A stretch of DNA of 64,000 nt. Origin: Natrarchaeobaculum sulfurireducens. GTDB lineage: Archaea > Halobacteriota > Halobacteria > Halobacteriales > Natrialbaceae. Location of the stretch: the NCBI RefSeq assembly GCF_003430825.1, contig NZ_CP024047.1:2046001-2110000 (forward strand). The letters are read 5' to 3'. Positions 26,338-35,266 of the stretch are shown in pieces. Position 1 is the stretch's first letter; every line of letters begins with the position of its first letter. The translations under genes and the position numbers were made by a program. Under the pieces are notes generated by a model. It was given only the letters and a program-made list of their open reading frames with translations. It was not told the origin of the DNA and did not search any database.

Positions 26338-27324
26338 ATGACGCAGAACTACTCTCGCCGTTCTGTATTGCAGCTCGCAGGTGCTGGGTCCGTGGCTTCG
26401 CTCGCCGGCTGTGCCGGATCGGGTTCCAATGGCAACAGCAGCAGCGCCGTTCGGATCTCCGGCGGTGTCGGGCCGCTGCCAATGGTCGAAGTCTGGGCGG
26501 ACATGTACGAAGACCAAACCGGCGTGACGTTCGACATCTCCGGTGGCGGCACCGGGGTCGGCGTCTCCGACCTGTTCAACGGACAGGTCGACGTGGCGAT
26601 GATGGGCCGTGACCCCGACGAGGAGGAACTCGAGGAGGGACTGATCGCCGTTCCGATGCTCATCGACACCGTCGTCGGGACGGTCAACGTCGACAACCCC
26701 GTCTACGACGAACTCCGCGAGAACGGGCTGACCCGCGAGGACCTCGAGGCGATCTTCACCCGGGAGATCACCAACTGGGGCGACGTCGCCGACGCCGACG
26801 TCGACGAGGAGATCACCGTCTACGGCCGCTCTGACTCGTCGGCTGCCTACCAGCAGTGGGGTGACTTCCTTGGCGGTGACGGTGACAAACACACCGAAAG
26901 CGAACTCGAGAACCTCGCCGACGCCAACCACAATGGCGACCAGTCGGTCGCAGAGGCCATCGGAAGAAACGAGAACGCCGTTTCGCTGAACAACATCAAC
27001 TACGTCTACGACCTCGGAAGCGGCGAACTCGAAAGCGACGTTCGCCCGATTCCGCTCGATATCGACGGCGACGGACTCTCCGAGGACGAAGACTTCTATG
27101 AGACCCGTGACGAATTCCTCGAGGCCGTCGAGGCGGGTATCTATCCGGCACCGCCAGCCCGCGAGATGTTCCTCGCCGCCGACGACGGGTTCGAAGACGA
27201 GGCCTACGACTTCGTCGAGTGGGTGCTCACCGACGGTCAGGAGTACGTCTCCGAGAACGGCTACGTCCCGCTCGAGGAGGACCGACTCGAGGAGGCGCTG
27301 GAGAAGCTGGCCGAGGGGCCGTGA
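26338..27324 (+). CDS. pstS: Phosphate ABC transporter substrate-binding lipoprotein
   Basis: A 328-residue PBP-like phosphate receptor. It starts with an RR signal ('YSRRSVLQLAGAGS') and lipobox 'LAGC' (Cys about residue 22), so it is exported and anchored to the outer face of the membrane. Phosphate-pocket style segments include 'SGGVGPLPMVEVWADMYE', 'SGGGTGVGVSDLFNG', 'MMGRDP', and 'GRSDSSAAYQQWGDFLG', which match the family's Ser/Thr/Arg/Asp ligands. First gene of pstSCAB; pstC starts nine bases after the stop. A strong Shine-Dalgarno site precedes it. Confidence 0.93.
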   Translation: MTQNYSRRSVLQLAGAGSVASLAGCAGSGSNGNSSSAVRISGGVGPLPMVEVWADMYEDQTGVTFDISGGGTGVGVSDLFNGQVDVAMMGRDPDEEELEEGLIAVPMLIDTVVGTVNVDNPVYDELRENGLTREDLEAIFTREITNWGDVADADVDEEITVYGRSDSSAAYQQWGDFLGGDGDKHTESELENLADANHNGDQSVAEAIGRNENAVSLNNINYVYDLGSGELESDVRPIPLDIDGDGLSEDEDFYETRDEFLEAVEAGIYPAPPAREMFLAADDGFEDEAYDFVEWVLTDGQEYVSENGYVPLEEDRLEEALEKLAEGP

Positions 27325-27332
27325 ACTGAACG

Positions 27333-28277
27333 ATGGCCAGTTCGACGGAACCGACTGAAACCAGCGGAGGCCACTCCGGCCGGCTCGCCAGCCGACTGCG
27401 CCGGGAGCGGGTGAGCAGTTACTGGTTCGCCGGTGCCGGCTACTTCGCCATCGCGCTGTTCGGGTTGATCGTTCTGACGCTGGTGTATCAGTCGCTGCCG
27501 TTACTCTCGGAGTTTTCGATCGTTCAGATGCTGACCTCTTCACAGTGGGACCCCGCCCAGCAGGAGTTCGGTTTCCTGCCCGCGATCGTGGGGACGATCT
27601 ACGTCACGATCCTTTCGATGGCGATGGGCACTCCCATCGCGATTCTCGCGGCGATCTACATCGCCGAGTTCGCCGAGGGGCGGACGAAAACGCTCGTCTC
27701 GTCGTTCATCGACGTGCTCGCGGCGATTCCCAGCGTCATCTTCGGGCTCGTCGCGCTGATCGTTGTCGTCCCGTTCGTCGGCGACTACCTCGCGCCTGCA
27801 GTCGGCTCGAGCGCAACCGGCCTGGGAATCTTCACCGTCAGCCTGGTGATGGCCATCGTCGTCACGCCGTTTATGATCTCGCTGTCGGTCGAGTCGCTCG
27901 AGTCGCTGCCCGATGAGCTTCGGGAGTCCTCACTCGGCGTCGGCGCGACCCAGTGGGAGACGATCCGATCGGTTCTGCTTCGGGCTGCCGGTCCCGGCAT
28001 CTTCTCGGCAGTTTTGCTCGGGTTTGGCCGCGTCTTCGGTGCGACGATCGTTCCCGCCATGCTGATCGGCGGCCAGACGCAGATTCCCGACTCGCTCTTT
28101 GCGACGGGCCAGACGTTGCCGACGCTGATCGTCAACGACTTCGGCGAACTGATGAGCCTGCCGCTGACCCAGTCGGCGCTGATCTTCGTCGGGCTCACGC
28201 TCGTCATCGTCGTCTGGCTGTTCAATTTCAGCGCGATGTACGTCCGCAAGCGTCTCAAACGGAGGTGGCAGTACTGA
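27333..28277 (+). CDS. pstC: Phosphate ABC transporter permease PstC
   Basis: A 314-residue permease with about six transmembrane helices and the EAA-type cytoplasmic loop ('ELRESSLGVGATQWETIRSVLL' region near residue 200) that contacts PstB. The N-terminal 30 residues are polar and Ser/Arg-rich. Together with PstA it forms the membrane channel for phosphate. Its stop (TGA 28275-28277) overlaps the pstA ATG in the arrangement TGATG, so the two proteins are translationally coupled and made in equal amounts. Confidence 0.93.
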   Translation: MASSTEPTETSGGHSGRLASRLRRERVSSYWFAGAGYFAIALFGLIVLTLVYQSLPLLSEFSIVQMLTSSQWDPAQQEFGFLPAIVGTIYVTILSMAMGTPIAILAAIYIAEFAEGRTKTLVSSFIDVLAAIPSVIFGLVALIVVVPFVGDYLAPAVGSSATGLGIFTVSLVMAIVVTPFMISLSVESLESLPDELRESSLGVGATQWETIRSVLLRAAGPGIFSAVLLGFGRVFGATIVPAMLIGGQTQIPDSLFATGQTLPTLIVNDFGELMSLPLTQSALIFVGLTLVIVVWLFNFSAMYVRKRLKRRWQY

Positions 28278-29137
28278 TGGACCGATACGCCAAACAGCGG
28301 CTGTTCGGCGCACTCACCCGCGGGGCGGCCGCACTGGTCGTCGCCGTGATGGCGCTGGTCGTCGCCGTGACGATCGCCCGTGGCGGGTTCGTCTTCATCA
28401 CCGATCCCGCTATCGCCGTCACACCGCCAGGTTCCCGATACATGCTCGAGGCCGACGGCGGGTTCTTACACGCCGTCCTCGGGAGTATCCTGATCGTCGG
28501 CCCCGCGACAGTCGTCTCCGCACTGCTCGCGGTCTCGACGGCGATCTACCTCCAGAGTGACTACTCGAGCGAACGGTTCGCCGAGTCGGTGAACATGTTC
28601 CTGAACGTGCTCTGGGCGACGCCACCGATCGTCTACGGCGTGTTCGTCCTCACGGTAGTCATCGCGGTCGGCGCTCGAACGAGCCTGTTCTTCGGGATCA
28701 TCGCCATCGCGATCTTCCAGTATCCGATCATGACGCGCTACACCGACGAGGCGTTACGATCGAGCCCCGAGTCGGTGAAAGCGACGACCTACGGCCTGGG
28801 TGCGACCCGGTTCGAGACCGCACGAATAACTGTCCGCGCCGCACTGCCGGGCGTCGTCGCCGGAATCATCATGGGCTTCGCCCGCGGGATCGGCGACGCC
28901 GCAACGGTGTTGTTCACCGCCGGCCGGAGCACGAACATGCCCGCTGGCCTCTTCGAACCAGCGACGACGCTGCCCGTGCTTATCTTCGACCAGGCGATGT
29001 CGTTCAACGCCGACGTCAGGTCTCACGCCTACGCGGCGTCGTTCGTCCTCATCGTCGCCGTGTTGGGCTTGATCGTCGTCTCGAGACTGCTCGCCGGACG
29101 CTACGCACGATACGCACCAGGAGGACGCCACTCATGA
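28277..29137 (+). CDS. pstA: Phosphate ABC transporter permease PstA
   Basis: A 286-residue permease, partner of PstC, starting MDRYAKQRLFG at the ATG that overlaps the pstC stop. About six transmembrane helices; the coupling loop is 'SSPESVKATTYGLGATRFETA' near residue 165. 'GFARGIGDAATVLFTAG' near 205 is the PstA signature. An in-frame extension upstream runs through pstC and is rejected. The gene overlaps pstB by four bases (ATGA). Confidence 0.93.
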   Translation: MDRYAKQRLFGALTRGAAALVVAVMALVVAVTIARGGFVFITDPAIAVTPPGSRYMLEADGGFLHAVLGSILIVGPATVVSALLAVSTAIYLQSDYSSERFAESVNMFLNVLWATPPIVYGVFVLTVVIAVGARTSLFFGIIAIAIFQYPIMTRYTDEALRSSPESVKATTYGLGATRFETARITVRAALPGVVAGIIMGFARGIGDAATVLFTAGRSTNMPAGLFEPATTLPVLIFDQAMSFNADVRSHAYAASFVLIVAVLGLIVVSRLLAGRYARYAPGGRHS

Positions 29138-29964
29138 CAGACGCTGCACTCACCACCGACACCCTCGCCGTAACGTACACCGGAAACCGCCGCGTCGAAG
29201 CGGTCAAAGGCGTCAGCCTCGAGTTTCCGCGAAACCAGCTGACCGCCATCATCGGCCCCTCGGGCTGTGGGAAGTCGACGCTGCTCAAATCGCTCAACCG
29301 ACTCCACGAGATTCAGCCGAACGTCGAGATCAGCGGCGACGTCACGCTGAACGGGCGGTCCGTCTACGACACCGACGACCCCATCCCGGAGATCAGAAAA
29401 CGCATCGGCTACGTTCCACAGGAGCCGACGCCGCTACCGCTATCGATCTACGAGAACGTCGCTTACGGGCTTCGAATCCACGGTGAGTTCGAGTCGGACG
29501 CCGACTTAGACGACCGCGTGGAACGCTATCTCCGGAAGGTCAACCTCTGGGAAGAAGTCGAAGACCGACTCGACGCACCGGGCGCGGAACTCTCGAGGGG
29601 GCAGATCCAGCGGCTCTGTCTCGCTCGCTCGCTGGCCGTCGAACCCGAGGTGTTGCTCTGTGACGAGGTGACGTCGGCGCTCGACCCCGTCTCCGCCGAA
29701 ACCGTCGAGGAGACGCTCGCCGACCTCAAATCGGAGTACACGATCGTCATGGTCACCCACAGTATGGACCAGGCCAGACGCCTCGCCGACGAGATCGTGT
29801 TTCTCTATCTCGGCGAGGTCGTCGAGACCAACGATGCGACGTCGTTCTTCGAGAATCCCCAGGCCGAACGCACGAAAGAGTTCGTCGCCGGCCACGGTGT
29901 CGCCGTCCCCGACGATTCAGACGACGAGCAAAGCGAAAAGCCGTCAGTCACACCCGAACAGTAG
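29134..29964 (+). CDS. pstB: Phosphate ABC transporter ATP-binding protein PstB
   Basis: A 276-residue ABC ATPase. Walker A is 'GPSGCGKSTLLK' near residues 44-55; the Q-loop lies in 'GYVPQEPTPLPLSIYENV'; the signature is 'ELSRGQIQRLCLARSLA' near 155 (LSRGQ in place of LSGGQ); Walker B is 'EVLLCDEVTSALDP' near 172, and the switch His is in 'MVTHSMDQ'. It drives import through PstCA. The gene overlaps the pstA end. In many haloarchaea a phoU gene follows; here a mobile-element end starts about seven bases after the stop, and no phoU is present in the window. Confidence 0.94.
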   Translation: MTDAALTTDTLAVTYTGNRRVEAVKGVSLEFPRNQLTAIIGPSGCGKSTLLKSLNRLHEIQPNVEISGDVTLNGRSVYDTDDPIPEIRKRIGYVPQEPTPLPLSIYENVAYGLRIHGEFESDADLDDRVERYLRKVNLWEEVEDRLDAPGAELSRGQIQRLCLARSLAVEPEVLLCDEVTSALDPVSAETVEETLADLKSEYTIVMVTHSMDQARRLADEIVFLYLGEVVETNDATSFFENPQAERTKEFVAGHGVAVPDDSDDEQSEKPSVTPEQ

Positions 29965-29970
29965 GCAGGT

Positions 29971-30195
29971 CATGACATCCTCCTCGGCGTAAACGCCGAG
30001 GGTTCCTCTCGCGTGGGGTCGGGCGGTCCGACCCTACCGGAGGCAAGATTCCCTTTCTCAGGTACTCCGGTTTGCACGCAAGCCGTCAGTCCCGTGAGGG
30101 AGTGGTGTGCTTGGAGATCCGCTTGGCCCGTGCGGGCGGTGCCATCCACCTGACTTGGACTTGCATCCGAGATAGCGTACGCGGGGTGTAGACTG
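29971..30195 (-). mobile_element. Orphan right end/remnant of an IS200/IS605-family element
   Basis: On the minus strand the segment ends with CCTCGGCG-TTTA-CGCCGAGG followed by AGGATGTCA, which I recognise as the typical right-end hairpin of haloarchaeal IS200/IS605 (IS1341-type) elements. A second hairpin (GGGTCGG/CCGACCC, 30016-30034) lies just inside. The inner 150 bases have no intact TnpA or TnpB reading frame, so this is a decayed or solo end, possibly a MITE. The inner boundary is uncertain and may reach the stop of the adjacent chemotaxis gene at 30203. Confidence 0.6.
29982..30001. terminator. Perfect 8-bp hairpin at the mobile-element end
   Basis: CCTCGGCG (29982-29989) and CGCCGAGG (29994-30001) form an 8-bp stem around TAAA. 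It lies 18 bases after the pstB stop, so besides marking the element end it may act as the transcription stop or 3' mRNA stabiliser of the pst operon. It is not followed by a clear T-run on either strand. Confidence 0.4.
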
Positions 30196-30202
30196 CGGAC
30201 GA

Positions 30203-32602
30203 TCAGTCGTCGTCTGCCGTCGTACCTGTTTGGCCGCCTGCGGCCGCCTCGGCGTCGGTTTGTGTCTCGAATCGCGCGAGTTGCGACTGGAGATCGGCCG
30301 CTCGGTCGGCGAGTGACGCCGAACTGGTCGCGATCTGCTGAATCGCGCTCGCTTGTTCTTCGGAGGCTGCAGAGACGTTTTGAGCTTCTTCTGCGGTTTG
30401 GTCGCTAACTGCCGCGACGTCGTCGACGGTCTCTGCGACCTCTTGGGCTGATGCCGCCTGATCGCTCGTCGCGTCGTCGATCGTCTGGATACCTGTATTC
30501 GTCTCGTCGATCCGCTCGACGATCTGCTCGAAGGATTCGACGGTGTTGTCGATGGTCTCACGACCGTCGACGACGCCGGATTGCATCTCCTCGAGGTCCG
30601 CTGCGACAGACTCGGTGGAGGACTCGACGGCGTCGATCAGACGTTCAACCTCGGTGGTCGCTTCCGCAGTCTCCTCTGCGAGCGACTTTACCTCGTTTGC
30701 GACGACGGCGAATCCGTCGCCGTCCTCGTTCGCCGCCGCGGCCTCGATCGAGGCGTTGATCGCGAGCAGGTTCGTTTCGTCCGCGATGTCGTCGATCAGC
30801 TCGACGACCTCACCGATTCGTTCGACTTCGTCCCGAAGCGCCGACATCTCCTCGACCGTCTCCGTCGCTTTCGACTCGATCGCATCCATCGTCCGGATGG
30901 CATCGTCGGCTTTCTCCGTCCCCTGCTGGCCCATTTGCTCGGCCTGGGCCGATTGTTCGGCAACGGTCTCGGACATCGACGTGATCTCTTCGATCGTCGC
31001 CGAAAGATCGCTCATCTCCGTCGCCGCCGTTGCAAGTCGGTCGTTCTGTCGATCGGTACCCGCCGAAATCTCCTCTGTACTCTCGGCGACTGCCGTACTC
31101 GACTCTTCGATCTCACGGGTCGCGACAGTCATCTCGGCACTCTTCGCCTCGACTTCGCCAGCTAGCGCCTGAACGTCGGTCACTACCGTCTCGATGTCTT
31201 CGATCATCCGATTTAACGCCTCGCCGATTTCAGCCATCGCCCGACTCTCACTCGCCGTGTCGAGTCGACGCGTCAGATCCCCGTCGGCGACGGCCTCGAT
31301 CGTCTCGCTGTACTCGGCCGCTTTCTCCTCGAGGTGGCGACTCAACGTTTCCGCCTCGGCTTTGGCCTGCTGGGCTTCGGCCTGGGCAGTTTCGGCTTCC
31401 TGCTTTGCCTCTCGAGCCCGCTCGCGTTCCTGTTCGGCCTCTTCGGCCCGGTGTTCGACTTCCGAGAGCTGCTCGCGCAGCGTGTCGCGAATCCGCTCGA
31501 ACAGCGCCGACAGCTGGCCGAACTCGTCGGTCCGCGACTGGCTGATCTCGACCTCGAGGTTGCCGCGTTCGATCGCCTCGGCGTACTCGGTGACGTTGCC
31601 GAGTGAGTTATTGATGTCTCTCGAAATCAGTCCGCCAACGACGACGAAGCCGACGACCGTGACCCCGAGCAACAGGAGGATGCTCTGTCGAACGTCGTCG
31701 ACGGTGCCGTACACCGTCGACTCAGGGGCAAGAACGGTCACACCCCAGTCGAGTTCTTGTGTGGGGACCGTCACGGCGACAACCGACTCTTCCTCGACCA
31801 GGTCGTGGTCGACGGTCGCTTCGTCCATCCGCGGTTGCTCGAGGTCGCCCTCGAGTTCCGGGATCGACTCGAGCAGTTGATACTCCTCGAGTAAGCTGTC
31901 CGTATCCGGTGAGGTAGTCAACTTGCCCGTCTCTACCGAGTAAATTTCCATGACACCGCCGTCGACGGGGGCCTCTAACAACTGTCCGCGCTCGGTGATA
32001 TCACTCGTAATCACGATCACGTGGCTCTCCTGGCCGTCGACGGGGCTGACGAACCCGATGAGGTTCTCGTCGCCGAGCGCATAGGGCTCGAACGCTCGCG
32101 CGTCGTCTGCGCCATCGAACTCATCAGGATCGATAGCCCACGTCTGGACCTCGGAATCTATCTCTTCGCCCTCGCGTGCAGTGTCCGTGCTGAGTTCGAT
32201 GACTCCCGCCTCGAGATCCACGTAGTGGACCGCGTTCGTCGTCTCGGATGCGTGCTCGAAATAGTTCTCGAACTCGGCCCGCATCGCGTCTTCGTCGCCC
32301 TCAACGACACTTCTCGAGGTCGACATCCGTGCGGCCTCGTCGTTTCGACCCGCGAGCAGGCCATCGATTTCGGATGCCTCGGCCTCCGCAGCGGACTGAA
32401 GCGTCTCCTCGGTTTCGTCTTCGACGCTCGTCTGTACGTCTCCCAGCGTGACGTACCCGACGCTCATCAACACGAGTGTGACGAGGAGAAATACAATACC
32501 AATCTTGAAGATGTACCGGCTTCGAACCCCGGCTGTGACTCTCGAAATAAATGATTGTTCTGTCGCGTCCGGTTTACTCCCCTTCATACCGAAAAGTGAC
32601 AT
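30203..32602 (-). CDS. Transmembrane methyl-accepting chemotaxis transducer (Htr type)
   Basis: A 799-residue signal transducer. A first transmembrane helix at about 33-54 is followed by an extracellular sensory region (about 55-305, dCache-like, very acidic), a second helix at about 305-328 ('[19 protein letters not shown]'), HAMP domains (about 330-480, with a long Glu/Ala/Gln coiled coil between two HAMP-like segments) and a methyl-accepting signalling domain. The hairpin tip is '[21 protein letters not shown]', close to the family consensus. It signals to CheA/CheW; the ligand is unknown. No che gene is nearby. Confidence 0.93.
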   Translation of the reverse strand: MSLFGMKGSKPDATEQSFISRVTAGVRSRYIFKIGIVFLLVTLVLMSVGYVTLGDVQTSVEDETEETLQSAAEAEASEIDGLLAGRNDEAARMSTSRSVVEGDEDAMRAEFENYFEHASETTNAVHYVDLEAGVIELSTDTAREGEEIDSEVQTWAIDPDEFDGADDARAFEPYALGDENLIGFVSPVDGQESHVIVITSDITERGQLLEAPVDGGVMEIYSVETGKLTTSPDTDSLLEEYQLLESIPELEGDLEQPRMDEATVDHDLVEEESVVAVTVPTQELDWGVTVLAPESTVYGTVDDVRQSILLLLGVTVVGFVVVGGLISRDINNSLGNVTEYAEAIERGNLEVEISQSRTDEFGQLSALFERIRDTLREQLSEVEHRAEEAEQERERAREAKQEAETAQAEAQQAKAEAETLSRHLEEKAAEYSETIEAVADGDLTRRLDTASESRAMAEIGEALNRMIEDIETVVTDVQALAGEVEAKSAEMTVATREIEESSTAVAESTEEISAGTDRQNDRLATAATEMSDLSATIEEITSMSETVAEQSAQAEQMGQQGTEKADDAIRTMDAIESKATETVEEMSALRDEVERIGEVVELIDDIADETNLLAINASIEAAAANEDGDGFAVVANEVKSLAEETAEATTEVERLIDAVESSTESVAADLEEMQSGVVDGRETIDNTVESFEQIVERIDETNTGIQTIDDATSDQAASAQEVAETVDDVAAVSDQTAEEAQNVSAASEEQASAIQQIATSSASLADRAADLQSQLARFETQTDAEAAAGGQTGTTADDD

Positions 32603-32988
32603 AGTTCTTTATTAATTCTGTTGGCCAAAGAAACGCATAATAAATAATATACTTATCAGGTCGACACGACTCGGCAGTTACGGGAACTCATCGATCCATC
32701 TGGAACAGCAGGCGTCGTCGACCGGTTGTGAACGTCGAACCGAGCCACTGTCGACATCTCGAGGCCCCGACACGGCCGGTTGGAGAATATACTGGCCGAT
32801 GATAGACTGATCGACGATACGGATCGACGTTGCTGGTCGATTTCGATACCGGCCGAGACGGTCTAGTACAACTCGGTACCGGTATCGCCGTCATGATGGA
32901 TTGATTACTAGTAGTGTGTCTGGGAATCTATCACAACTCTCTGGCTGACCGCGGAACTTACTTTCCCTCTCCTTCACAGCCAAGGGCC
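32603..32988. other. 386-bp divergent intergenic region
   Basis: This stretch separates the transducer gene from the trpB remnant. The left part holds the transducer promoter. The rest has no supported gene and no clear repeat; short frames on either strand lack domain content. Confidence 0.4.
32637..32652 (-). promoter_or_regulatory. AT-rich core promoter of the transducer gene
   Basis: On the minus strand this reads TATTATTTATTATG, 35-50 bases before the ATG at 32602. It is the most AT-rich block in the area and fits an archaeal TATA element with a short leader. Confidence 0.4.
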
Positions 32989-33255
32989 ATGTCAAACGGC
33001 GAGTTCGATGGGTACGGTGGCCGGTACGTTCCGGGAGCACTCGAGGAACCGCTCGCGGAACTCGCGGCCGCCTACGACGAGGTCGCAACGACCGAGACGT
33101 TCCAGACGGCGTTTCGGGAGTTACTCGAGTCGAGTCACGCCGTCGCCCGTGCCATCCAGTTCGCCGAAGCGGGCGACCACGACACGATTCTCGTCAACCT
33201 CTCGGGCCGCGGCGACAAGGATGTGCAGACCGCAGCCGAGAAGTCAGACCGCTAA
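32989..33255 (+). pseudogene. trpB: Internally deleted tryptophan synthase beta subunit remnant
   Basis: An 88-residue open frame. Residues 1-46 match the TrpB N-terminus ('[20 protein letters not shown]', then '[18 protein letters not shown]'). Residues about 47-88 match the TrpB C-terminus ('[20 protein letters not shown]', '[12 protein letters not shown]', 'AAEK'). About 300 central residues, including the PLP lysine and the active-site glycine-rich loop, are missing, so it cannot be a working enzyme. The two ends are joined in frame at a CTCGAGTC sequence, as expected from a deletion between short identical words. A functional trpB is presumably elsewhere in the genome. Confidence 0.8.
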
Positions 33256-33407
33256 GCGGGCCCGCAAGCAAACGGCGAAGCGGTAAGACGAGCATCGACA
33301 CGACGGGACCACGTGATTTTCCACCGTCGCGTCAGTCGATGAGAGCGATACGGTCGACTCCTCGATCGTATACCGAACGCCACGAATCCGCCTCGGGCAG
33401 ATCGCGC

Positions 33408-33818
33408 TTAACGCTGTTCGCGTACTCGAGCGGTCAACGCATCCCCCTCCTCGGGCTCGATGGAATTTCGTGGCAGGGACAGGGACACCTCGTCGTCCGT
33501 AAACCGCGGGACGAGGTGGACATGTGCGTGTTCGACCGTCCCGACGAGCGGCCCCGTCGTATGAAAGACACTGAAGCCGTCGGGCTCGAGCGTTGCGTCC
33601 AGCGCGCTGGCGACCCGCCGGACGGTCTCGAAGACGGCCGCCGACGTCGAGTCGTCGATGGTCAACACGCCCTCCTCGTGCTCGCGAGGAATGACGATAG
33701 TGTGGCCCGTTACAGCCGGGTTCCTGTCGAGAAACGCGAGCGTCCGCTCGTCCTCGAAGAGAACGTGAGCCGGTCGCTCGCCGGCCACGATCTGACAGAA
33801 ACGACAATCGTCGGTCAT
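33408..33818 (-). CDS. HIT-family hydrolase
   Basis: A 136-residue protein. It has a Zn-type 'CRFCQIVAGERPAHV' front (CxxC near residue 5), the central 'AVTGHTIVIPREH', and the catalytic histidine triad 'EHAHVHLVPR' near residue 99-108. HIT proteins hydrolyse or transfer nucleoside monophosphates (Hint/Fhit group) and are cytosolic. Length is normal. It lies convergent to the trpB remnant with a 150-base gap and is not obviously linked to its neighbours. Confidence 0.9.
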   Translation of the reverse strand: MTDDCRFCQIVAGERPAHVLFEDERTLAFLDRNPAVTGHTIVIPREHEEGVLTIDDSTSAAVFETVRRVASALDATLEPDGFSVFHTTGPLVGTVEHAHVHLVPRFTDDEVSLSLPRNSIEPEEGDALTARVREQR

Positions 33819-33917
33819 AGTTATTCGCTCGTGCGAACTGTCATATAGCTATCTCCGACTGACGGCACAACCCGAAGTCGACAGCGACACGACAGCGGCG
33901 CTCGTCAACGACTTCGG

Positions 33918-34979
33918 CTATACCAGGCTCGAGGAGTCCTGAAGTGTCCGATAGATCGTCAGATACCGATCCCGAACGGCACCCGCATCGTACGACGCGA
34001 ACCGATCGTCGGTGTCCCGTCGGGCGAGGCCGCCGGCCTCGAGGATGGCGTCGACGAGTTCTTCTTCGCTGGTCGTCCGAAAACCCCGGTCCCACCCCTC
34101 GACGAGTTCGTGGGCGCTGGAGTCGGCGTGGTACTCGACGATTCCCACACAGCCGGCGGCCAGCGCCCACAGCATCTCAGTCGGGAAGACACAGTGCTCG
34201 GCGGTCTGCGCAAAGACGTGGGCACCCCGATAGATCGCCAGGCGTTCCTCGAGCGAACAGGCCCCGGCGAACCTCACCCGGTCGTCGATCCGGAGTTCGC
34301 CAGCGAGTTGCTCGTACGCTTCTCGTTCCGGCCCGTCGCCGACGATAACCGCCCGCCAGTCACGGGTCCGGAGTTCGGCGAGCGCCAGAAACAGGCTCTC
34401 GAGGTTGGCGTCTGCGTCGAGTCGCCGGGCGTAGACCACGTCGACGGAGTCGCCAGGCGAGACGCCGTCGATGCGGTCGACGTCGATCGGGTTCGGGACG
34501 ACCTCTACAGTGGCCTCGTCGACGCCCAGTTCCCTGACCCACGTCTCGACGAGTTCGGACGGCACGACGATCCAGTCGGCCCAGCGTGCCGCTCGTCTGG
34601 TCCACCAGTCGTTCGTTATCCCACCGTCGCCGTACCACTCGAGGATCGTCGGTGCCCGAGCGAGCATGCCGCCCCAGCGAGCTGCCAGGGCCTGTTTCGG
34701 CGGCCGAACGCTCGCGTGGACGACATCTGGTCCGAGCTTCGCGAGGACGAACGGAACTCGAGCGAGAAACGAGGTGGGTGCCTCGAGGCCAGCGGACGCA
34801 CGATGGTACGAGATTCCGGTTCGTTTGATCGTCGAGCGCTCACCGTCCCAGAACTGGGCACAGCAGACGTGAACGTCGTGGCCCTGTTCGGAGAGCAACT
34901 CGAGGATCGTCTGGAGTCGCCGATTCGTCTCCGACTCACGGTGGTGTACCGTTTCGAACGAGACGAAGGCGACGCGCAT
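33918..34979 (-). CDS. GT4-type glycosyltransferase
   Basis: A 353-residue two-Rossmann (GT-B) protein. The N-terminal domain begins MRVAFVSFETVHHRES and the C-terminal donor domain holds 'VVYARRLDADANLESLFLAL', 'AVIVGDGPEREAYEQLAGEL', 'VRFAGA' and the nucleotide-sugar loop near 'CVFPTEMLWALAAGCVGIVEY'. It probably transfers a sugar from a nucleotide donor, for example in N-glycosylation or exopolysaccharide synthesis, but no companion sugar genes are nearby. The start at 34979 is used because an upstream in-frame Met adds a non-Rossmann leader. Confidence 0.87.
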   Translation of the reverse strand: MRVAFVSFETVHHRESETNRRLQTILELLSEQGHDVHVCCAQFWDGERSTIKRTGISYHRASAGLEAPTSFLARVPFVLAKLGPDVVHASVRPPKQALAARWGGMLARAPTILEWYGDGGITNDWWTRRAARWADWIVVPSELVETWVRELGVDEATVEVVPNPIDVDRIDGVSPGDSVDVVYARRLDADANLESLFLALAELRTRDWRAVIVGDGPEREAYEQLAGELRIDDRVRFAGACSLEERLAIYRGAHVFAQTAEHCVFPTEMLWALAAGCVGIVEYHADSSAHELVEGWDRGFRTTSEEELVDAILEAGGLARRDTDDRFASYDAGAVRDRYLTIYRTLQDSSSLV

Positions 34980-35084
34980 ATGCCGTCGCCACGCAGCGGC
35001 GGGATAAAAATTCACCTACATTTACGCAACAGCCGGCTTCGACCAGCAGCGTCGGCCGCCGGCGCTCGCGACGGCTATAGTAGC

Positions 35085-35157
35085 CACTGAAAGTCAGTGC
35101 ACACACGATCGCACGACGGGAACGCGGTTCGGAGCGAGGAACCGAGTGAGAACCGCG
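35085..35157. repeat. Nested inverted repeats between two convergent-free genes
   Basis: CACTGA-AAG-TCAGTG (35085-35099) is followed by CGCGGTTC (35123-35130), an inner GGTTC..GAACC pair and GAACCGCG (35150-35157). The block lies in the 287-bp gap upstream of the glycosyltransferase gene and downstream of the next minus-strand gene. It could be a termination or regulatory structure or a dispersed palindromic element; copy number cannot be judged from this window. Confidence 0.4.
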
Positions 35158-35266
35158 GACAGTGCAATCGGTGTGTAAACCGTTTCAGTTGTTACTATAC
35201 GACGGTTCTCGATCAAGCGAGCGATTCACGATGTGCCGGGCGGTCTCAGGACGTTCCGACTGGTCG

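Noticed and set aside
33244-33807. 187-codon minus-strand frame across the HIT gene
   Set aside because: Out-of-frame shadow on the same strand as the HIT gene, which carries the full HIT motif.
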